From positions 1 to 61,611 of the forward strand of contig NZ_SMKR01000015.1 of assembly GCF_004348725.1 (NCBI RefSeq): DNA of 61,611 bases, in the 5' to 3' direction. Source of the DNA: Kribbella turkmenica. GTDB lineage: Bacteria; Actinomycetota; Actinomycetes; Propionibacteriales; Kribbellaceae. Of the stretch, positions 56,810-61,611 are shown in pieces (the first letter of the stretch is position 1; every line of letters begins with the position of its first letter). The notes below the pieces were generated by a model, which ran no database searches, had not been told where the DNA came from, and saw only the letters and a list, made by a program, of their open reading frames with translations. The translations under genes were made by a program, and so were the position numbers.

Positions 56810-58156
56810 TCACCTCCCCGTGAGGACCGACAGCAGTAGCTCCGCCTCCGGCGTACTCGCCGCGAGCCCGGTCAGCAGCGACCTGACCGCGAGCGCCGGA
56901 TCGAACCCGCGCGGACGCAACGCCGCCGCGCCCCGGCGGAGCTCGGCCTCCGCCAGTACGGCGGGCAGCGTGGAACGCCGCGCGCCGTCGAGCAGCGGAC
57001 GGACATACGCCTCGAACTCCCGGTACGCCGACAACGTGAAGTCACTCGGATAGCGGTCCGGCCGGTCCCAGGCCAGGTAGAGCCGGACGATGTCGACGTC
57101 CTCGTCGTGCAGGAAGTCGTTCGCCCAGATCGCGTGGTCCCGGCTGGTCGAGAACTTCTCCCCGTCGAGCGTGTAGAACTCGTTCACCTGCGCCCCGCCG
57201 ATCGCCTCCGGCGGCACCCCGCAGGCCAGGTAGACGGCCGGCCAGAACAGCGCGAAGTAGAAGCCGTTGTCGATTCCGTTGAAGTGCCACAGCGACCCGA
57301 CCTCGGACCACGCCTGCGACGTCTCCTCCAGTCCGAGCGCTCCCGGCCGGATCGACTGCGCGACGCCGCACACGGTTGACACGCCGACCTCGGCGTACAC
57401 CTCCAGCCGGAGTCCTTCGTGCGGTCCGGTCCCGGCGAGACCCCAGTTGGTCGGATACGCGATCGGTACGTCGGGGAGTCGCCGCTCGAGGTAGTGCGTG
57501 ACGAGCCTGCGCGCGCGATCCGGCAGCTCGGCGCGCAACCAGATCTCGATCAGCTCCTGCCGGTAGTCCTCCATCGCCAGCACCGGCACCTTCGCCAGGA
57601 ACGGTCGCGGCTCGCCGCCGCAGCGGTTGCAGCGCGGGTGGACCAGGTTCTCGGCCGCGGTGTAGCCGCCGCAGCCCTCGCAGCCGCCACCGGCCGCGTC
57701 CGATCCGCACCAGGCGCAGACGCCGACGACGTACGACTGGTGCAAGGTGCGGCCACAGTCGCGGCAGGCCAGCAACGTCGTTCGGCGCAGGGGAAACCGG
57801 CCGGCCTCGGTCAGGTCGGCGGCCAGGGTGGTGACGCCGTGCCGGTACGCCTCGCTCTGCGGGTCGAGAAAGACGTCGTACCGGATTCTGGCGGCATCCA
57901 GTGCGTTGACGATCTCGTCCCGGTACACGGCGGCCAGCTTGTCGACGTCGACGCCCTCGTTCTCGGCGCGGGTCAGCACCCAGTTCTGGTGGACGTCGAA
58001 GCCGGCGGTCGTCACCACCCGTTCGCCGCGCGCACGCGCCGCCCGGGCCGCGATGTCCGCGGCCAGGTAGGGACCCGACAGGTGCCCCACGTGCAACGGC
58101 CCGTTCGCTGTGGCGGGAGGGACGATCACAACGGTCAGACCAGCGGGCACGGGCAT
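56810..58156 (-). CDS. MetRS-like class I aminoacyl-adenylating protein without anticodon domain
   Basis: 448 aa. HIGH-type motif in ATANGPLHVGHLSGPYLAAD, KMSKS-type motif in DGEKFSTSRDHAIWAND, and four zinc knuckles (CRDCG, CAWCG, CEGCG, CNRCG; about residues 132-182) as in MetRS. After KFSTS there is only a short tail of about 110 residues, lacking the helical anticodon-binding domain of real MetRS (compare 522 and 584 aa here). It could activate an amino acid for a non-ribosomal purpose; MetRS-like domains with a cupin form N-N bonds in hydrazine synthetases, but no cupin is nearby. GGAG precedes ATG 58156. Confidence 0.8.
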   Translation of the reverse strand: MPVPAGLTVVIVPPATANGPLHVGHLSGPYLAADIAARAARARGERVVTTAGFDVHQNWVLTRAENEGVDVDKLAAVYRDEIVNALDAARIRYDVFLDPQSEAYRHGVTTLAADLTEAGRFPLRRTTLLACRDCGRTLHQSYVVGVCAWCGSDAAGGGCEGCGGYTAAENLVHPRCNRCGGEPRPFLAKVPVLAMEDYRQELIEIWLRAELPDRARRLVTHYLERRLPDVPIAYPTNWGLAGTGPHEGLRLEVYAEVGVSTVCGVAQSIRPGALGLEETSQAWSEVGSLWHFNGIDNGFYFALFWPAVYLACGVPPEAIGGAQVNEFYTLDGEKFSTSRDHAIWANDFLHDEDVDIVRLYLAWDRPDRYPSDFTLSAYREFEAYVRPLLDGARRSTLPAVLAEAELRRGAAALRPRGFDPALAVRSLLTGLAASTPEAELLLSVLTGR

Positions 58157-58164
58157 CGAGGCTC

Positions 58165-58233
58165 CTACTGTGGGCGGCGGTACGGCTCCCGGCCGGTAAC
58201 TCGCCTCACCGGGCCGGTCACAGCCCGCGACAT
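58165..58233 (-). CDS. Possible 22-aa peptide between the ATP-grasp and MetRS-like genes
   Basis: GAGAGGAG and then ATG 58233 begin MSRAVTGPVRRVTGREPYRR, ending PQ and TAG, 8 bases before the MetRS-like start. The Shine-Dalgarno spacing is tight, and the peptide is basic. Codon bias is only moderate. It may be a leader peptide, a substrate peptide or chance. Confidence 0.25.
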   Translation of the reverse strand: MSRAVTGPVRRVTGREPYRRPQ

Positions 58234-58264
58234 TACTCCTCTCGCCGCTTGCCCACCAGCCTGA

Positions 58265-58286
58265 AAACCCTTGTTCTCAAGGGTTT
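58265..58286 (-). terminator. Hairpin between ATP-grasp and MetRS-like genes
   Basis: AAACCCTTG and CAAGGGTTT pair perfectly (9 bp) around a 4-base loop; on the minus strand the stem ends in GGGTTTTC, giving a short T-run. It may terminate or attenuate read-through from the ATP-grasp gene into the MetRS-like gene. Confidence 0.6.
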
Positions 58287-58316
58287 CCCGGACCGGTGGG
58301 CGAAGCGAGCGTTTGA

Positions 58317-59642
58317 CTACGAGGTGCGGAAGAAGCAGCAGCTCGCGGTCGCTCCGGTGGCGATGTTGACGATGCCGCCGTCGAGCTCCTGCGATCCGCG
58401 CACCCAGAAACCGCCCAGCCCCTGACTCACCAGGAACGCGCCCCAGGTGAGCAGCCACTCCTCCTCACCGTCGTCGGTCAGGAAGGTCTCCGGCACCGGC
58501 CGGACCCGCCGTTGCAGCACCCACGGTTTGTCCATGGCCTCGTCCAGCCGGGCCGCCCAGGTCTGCGGGTCGCTCCGCCAGCCGAGCAGTACGCCGTCCC
58601 CGCCGTGCAGCGAGGTCGGCTTGAGCACCAGCTCCTCGCGGGCGGCGACGGCGTACTCCAGCAGGTCGGTCTTCCGGCCGTCGACCGTCACCGGGCCGCG
58701 GCGGACCATCCGGGTCCAGGGCAGGATCCGGTCGAGCGCGGCCAACTCGTCGGGGGAGTAGCGGTCCCGGTAGGCCTCGTCGGACAGCAGCGCGAGGCAG
58801 CCCTTGCTCCCGTACAGCTCGGCGTCGAGCGGGGTGAAGATCGCGACGTGGCCGCGCTCGGACGCCTGCAGCACCGGATCGAGCATCGCGACCGCACCCG
58901 GCTTCAGCAGGTCCTCGATCATGAACAGCCGGAAGACGATGTCGATCGGCCGGTCGCCCAGCCAGACCCGGTCGTCCTTGTACTCCAGCGCGTCCACCGG
59001 GCAGGGAAGCGCGTCGATCCCCATCGGCGTCAGCATCGCGCCGATCTTGTGCAGCTGGCGTTCGAGGTCCGGGTAGCTGTCGGGGAAGTCGGCGATCGCC
59101 ATCGTCGGCCGGACGCCGGTCGGCACCTTGGCCTCGGTCAGGATCGTCCTGACGACCTCCTCCATCGTCTCGGTGTAGTCCAGTCGGTGCCGCTCGACGA
59201 AGTCCGCGATGAACGGCAGTTCGAGCATCGCCTTGTTCAGAATCGGATTGTCGACACCGCCGGCGGTGCTGCCCATGTTGATCTCGAGCAGGTGGAACCC
59301 GTCGCCGTCCTTGTACATGTCCGCCCGGGCGAACCGGCTCGGCGCCGTACCGCGGCCCCGGACGACGGCGGCGGCCTGCTCCTCGGTCAGCCCGACCGCC
59401 AGCGCGAACGCGGCGAGATCGCCGCCGAACAAGCGCTCGGGGATGCGGGTCAGAGCCGAGTGCAGCAGGTCGAGGTCGCTTGCGAGCCGGTGGTACTCCT
59501 CGGCCTCCAGGAAGGCGGGCCGGCTGAGACAGCGGCCCATGTACCCGGTGGCGTCCAGTTGAGGTGCGACGGCCGCGAGGATCGCGCTCGGCTTCGGGCC
59601 TCGGGTGGTGGCGGCGGCGAGAAAATCGTCCGTCAATGACAT
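58317..59642 (-). CDS. ATP-grasp-type ligase-like protein
   Basis: 441 aa. Motifs suggest an ATP-grasp enzyme of the glutathionylspermidine-synthase or circularly permuted group: RADMYKDGDGFHLLEINMGS (acidic metal ligands about residue 115), LVLKPTSLHGGDGVLLGW (ATP-binding Lys and Gly-rich loop, about 345) and a late RGSQELDGGIVNIATGATAS. The C-terminus is unusual, ending SCCFFRTS. Such enzymes form amide bonds through acyl-phosphates. AAGGAG about 6 bases before ATG 59642 sets the start. First gene of the minus-strand operon with the MetRS-like gene. Family call is from motif memory. Confidence 0.65.
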   Translation of the reverse strand: MSLTDDFLAAATTRGPKPSAILAAVAPQLDATGYMGRCLSRPAFLEAEEYHRLASDLDLLHSALTRIPERLFGGDLAAFALAVGLTEEQAAAVVRGRGTAPSRFARADMYKDGDGFHLLEINMGSTAGGVDNPILNKAMLELPFIADFVERHRLDYTETMEEVVRTILTEAKVPTGVRPTMAIADFPDSYPDLERQLHKIGAMLTPMGIDALPCPVDALEYKDDRVWLGDRPIDIVFRLFMIEDLLKPGAVAMLDPVLQASERGHVAIFTPLDAELYGSKGCLALLSDEAYRDRYSPDELAALDRILPWTRMVRRGPVTVDGRKTDLLEYAVAAREELVLKPTSLHGGDGVLLGWRSDPQTWAARLDEAMDKPWVLQRRVRPVPETFLTDDGEEEWLLTWGAFLVSQGLGGFWVRGSQELDGGIVNIATGATASCCFFRTS

Positions 59643-59905
59643 GAGAACTCCTTGTCCTCCCCAGTGACCGCCCCAGATGTCCCGGTCCGCGAAGTTTGCC
59701 CGGGACCCGGGCGGCCGTGGGCGCAGGCTAATCGCCGGTGATCGGCCGCTGAAAGGGCTCATCGAAAATCGGTCGCGGGCAATCCGGGGCAGCGTTACCA
59801 TCCAAGCGTTTGCCCATGTCATTGGCTGATGGACGGAGACCGGGATGCGCCGCGCGGTGATCGACCTCGACACGACCGATCGCTTCGACGCATTCGCGAG
59901 GACTC
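59643..59905. other. Divergent promoter region and leader of the ribosomal protection gene
   Basis: 263 bases between divergent genes. TACCAT near 59797 is a possible -10 box toward the right. An upstream ORF at 59845-59952 begins inside this region and runs into the next gene. The part near 59640-59700 is the 5' leader of the ATP-grasp gene. No other gene seen. Confidence 0.45.
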
Positions 59906-59952
59906 TTGAACTCTCTGACGATGGGCATTGTGGCGCATGTCGACGCCGGTAA
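59845..59952 (+). CDS. Upstream ORF, 35 aa, overlapping the ribosomal protection gene
   Basis: ATG 59845 has GGAG 6 bases upstream. It encodes MRRAVIDLDTTDRFDAFART and ends DDGHCGACRRR with TAA at 59950-59952, so it covers the TTG start at 59906 in the +1 frame. G/C third positions are good. It resembles a leader ORF through which ribosome passage or stalling could control the downstream start, as leader peptides do for tet(M)-type genes in Gram-positives. Confidence 0.45.
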   Translation: MRRAVIDLDTTDRFDAFARTLELSDDGHCGACRRR

Positions 59953-61611
59953 GACCAGCCTGACCGAGCGGCTGCTGCACGCCGCCGGCGTGATCGACCG
60001 GGTCGGCCGGGTCGACGACGGGAACACCCAGACCGACTCGATGGACCTCGAACGCCGCCGCGGGATCACCATCCGCTCGGCGGTGGTCTCGTTCGAGCTG
60101 GACGACCTGACCGTCAATCTGATCGACACCCCCGGGCACTCCGACTTCATCGCCGAGGTGGAACGCGCGCTGTCCGTGCTGGACGGTGCCGTGCTGGTGA
60201 TCTCCGCGGTCGAGGGCGTCCAGGTCCAGACCCGGTTGCTGATGCGGACGCTGCAGCGCCTGCGGATCCCGACCCTGCTGTTCGTGAACAAGATCGACCG
60301 GCTGGGCGCCCGCTACGACGACCTGCTGGCCGACATCGGGCGGTTGCTGACCCCGGCGTACGTGCCGATGGGGTCGGTGGCCGGGCTCGGCAGCCGGGCG
60401 GCGCGCTTCACGCCGTTCCCGCCCGGCGGCCAGGAGCTGGGCGAATTGCTTGCCGAGAACAACGATGAGTTCCTGGCGCGCTATCTGGACGACGCGTTGG
60501 TGCCCGCGGACTACGTTGCCGAGCTGCGGCGGCAGGCCGGCACGGCGCAGGTTCACCCGGTGTACTTCGGCTCCGCGATGACCGGGATCGGTGTCGCGGA
60601 GTTGATCTCGGGGATCCGTTCCTGGCTGCCGCGCGCCGAGGGAGCTGCCGCGGATCCCCTGCGGGCAAGGGTTTTCAAGGTGGAGCGAGGTGCGGCCGGC
60701 CAGAAGATCGCGTCCGCTCGGGTGTTCGCCGGGTCGCTGCCGGCGCGGTCGTACGTCGACGTGCACCCGTCGGCGGGCCCGTCGTACCAGGCCCGTCCGA
60801 GCGCCGTCGAGCTCTTCTCCCGCGGGTCCCGGCAGAGTGTGGATCACGCCGAAGCCGGTCAGATCGTCGCGTTGCGGGGCTTGAAGGACATCCGGATCGG
60901 TGACCAGCTTGGTGTTCGCGTCGACGGCGTCGGGCAGTTGTTCGCGCCGCCGACGCTCGAGACGGTCGTCAGCGCACGAGACCGGGTCAAGCTGTTCCAG
61001 GCGCTGACGCAGCTCGCCGAGCAGGACCCGCTGATCCGGGTCCGCAAGGCCGACGACCTCACGGTCAGCCTGTACGGCGAGGTCCAGAAGGAAGTCGTCG
61101 CGTCGCTGCTGGAGAGCGAGTACGGCCTGGCCGTCGACTTCAGCGAGACCAGCCCGATCCATGTCGAGCGGCTGAACGGCGTCGGTACGGCGTACCGGGA
61201 AATGGGTGCCCCTGACAACCCGTGGACGGCGACCGTCGGCTTCCGCGTCTCGCCGTCCGATTCCGGCGTCGACTACAGCATCGAGTCCGAGCTCGGGGCC
61301 CTTCCACGCGCCTTCCACACCGCGATCGAGGAAACCGTCCGCTTGACCTTGCAGCAGGGCCTCTACGGCTGGGAGATCCCGGACGTCCAGGTGGCGGTCA
61401 CCCACACCGGTTACGACTCCGCGACGACCGTCGCCGCCGACTTCCGCCGCCTCGTCCCCCTGGTCCTCATGCAAGCGCTGGCCAACGCCGGCACCACCGT
61501 CCACGAACCCGTCCACCACTTCGAGCTCGACGTACCCGCGGACTCCCTCGCCCGGGTCCTCTCCCTGCTGGCCGAATCCCGAGCCGTCGTCGGGGCAGCC
61601 ACCCTCCTCCC
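59906..61611 (+). CDS. TetM/OtrA-type ribosomal protection GTPase, 3' end outside the window
   Basis: 568 codons visible, cut by the right edge. EF-G-like: G1 VAHVDAGKTSLTERLL (residues about 9-24), G2 RRRGITIRSA, G3 DTPGHSDFIAEVERAL, G4 NKIDRLGARYDD. Domain II and the EF-G-like C-terminal domains (ALTQLAEQDPLIRVRK, PDVQVAVTHTGYDSAT) follow. The N-terminus MNSLTMGIVAHVDAGKTSLT matches OtrA/Tet(M) proteins, which release tetracycline from the ribosome. TTG 59906 with GAGGA upstream gives the family N-terminus; ATG 59921 is the alternative. Divergent from the ATP-grasp/MetRS-like operon. Confidence 0.88.
   Translation, partial: MNSLTMGIVAHVDAGKTSLTERLLHAAGVIDRVGRVDDGNTQTDSMDLERRRGITIRSAVVSFELDDLTVNLIDTPGHSDFIAEVERALSVLDGAVLVISAVEGVQVQTRLLMRTLQRLRIPTLLFVNKIDRLGARYDDLLADIGRLLTPAYVPMGSVAGLGSRAARFTPFPPGGQELGELLAENNDEFLARYLDDALVPADYVAELRRQAGTAQVHPVYFGSAMTGIGVAELISGIRSWLPRAEGAAADPLRARVFKVERGAAGQKIASARVFAGSLPARSYVDVHPSAGPSYQARPSAVELFSRGSRQSVDHAEAGQIVALRGLKDIRIGDQLGVRVDGVGQLFAPPTLETVVSARDRVKLFQALTQLAEQDPLIRVRKADDLTVSLYGEVQKEVVASLLESEYGLAVDFSETSPIHVERLNGVGTAYREMGAPDNPWTATVGFRVSPSDSGVDYSIESELGALPRAFHTAIEETVRLTLQQGLYGWEIPDVQVAVTHTGYDSATTVAADFRRLVPLVLMQALANAGTTVHEPVHHFELDVPADSLARVLSLLAESRAVVGAATLL

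Noticed and set aside
56810..58156. Calling the MetRS-like protein a hydrazine synthetase
   Set aside because: That activity needs a cupin domain and usually a lysine N-hydroxylase; neither is recognisable in this window. Kept as one possible relative only.

Overview
The window is very GC-rich. Genuine genes are compact, and their third codon positions are almost all G or C. GTG starts are common, and many genes begin directly 6-7 bases after a TAnnnT -10 box, so their mRNAs are probably leaderless. Marker genes and order (mscL, FmdB-type zinc ribbon, 5-formyl-THF cyclo-ligase, eukaryotic-type UGPase, MoeA/Glp, RimJ-type acetyltransferase, SepX/GlpR; furA-katG; pmt next to rsmI; metG-tatD-rpfB-ksgA-ispE) point to a filamentous or nocardioform actinobacterium. 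A Kribbella-like member of Propionibacteriales is my best guess, but that comes from memory of gene orders and was not tested by alignment. I see no prophage, insertion sequence or CRISPR array.

Layout. 1-7.8 kb: end of a lipoprotein gene, small hypotheticals, an acetyltransferase, MscL, a SAF-domain protein, FmdB-type protein, penicillin acylase, serine hydrolase, 5-FCL. 7.9-13.8 kb: UGPase, acetyltransferase, then a translationally coupled moeA-moaC-mogA-rimJ string followed by sepX/glpR and tRNA-Ala(CGC). 13.8-20 kb: a 49-bp tandem repeat, a frameshifted membrane-protein gene, furA-katG with a clear FurA-type operator, a phosphotransferase and guaB1. 20-31 kb: a DUF3800-like protein, a GAF-LuxR regulator, monomeric isocitrate dehydrogenase, a pentapeptide protein, a ROK kinase, a hydrolase, a copper-handling set (His-rich membrane protein, YcnI, CopC, CopD), and a MarR regulator beside a decayed FMN reductase.

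31.2-40.4 kb is the most interesting region. Eight genes are joined by zero gaps, ATGA overlaps and one 48-base gap. They encode a lipoprotein solute-binding protein, two Opp/Nik-type permeases, a double ATPase, a divergent cysteine-synthase-fold PLP enzyme, a PhyH-type Fe(II)/2-oxoglutarate oxygenase, a DUF4213/DUF364 ('putative heavy-metal chelation') protein and an MFS exporter. The only promoter I can see has a Zur-like palindrome (TGACAACGATTTTCA) between its -35 and -10 boxes. Together this looks like a zinc-repressed metallophore synthesis, export and re-uptake system whose enzymes do not match staphylopine-type opine clusters. A large nested inverted repeat lies just upstream.

40.4-56.5 kb is mostly core: a DUF1707 protein, a protein mannosyltransferase, RsmI, two different complete MetRS genes separated by a flavoprotein and a large LuxR-family ATPase regulator, TatD, a nitroreductase, then RpfB behind a c-di-AMP (ydaO-type) riboswitch, KsgA and IspE. 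56.4-59.6 kb holds a second accessory operon on the minus strand: an ATP-grasp ligase-like protein, a MetRS-like protein with no anticodon-binding domain, and a small protein of unknown function. It diverges from a TetM/OtrA-type ribosomal protection gene that runs off the right edge and is preceded by an overlapping upstream ORF.
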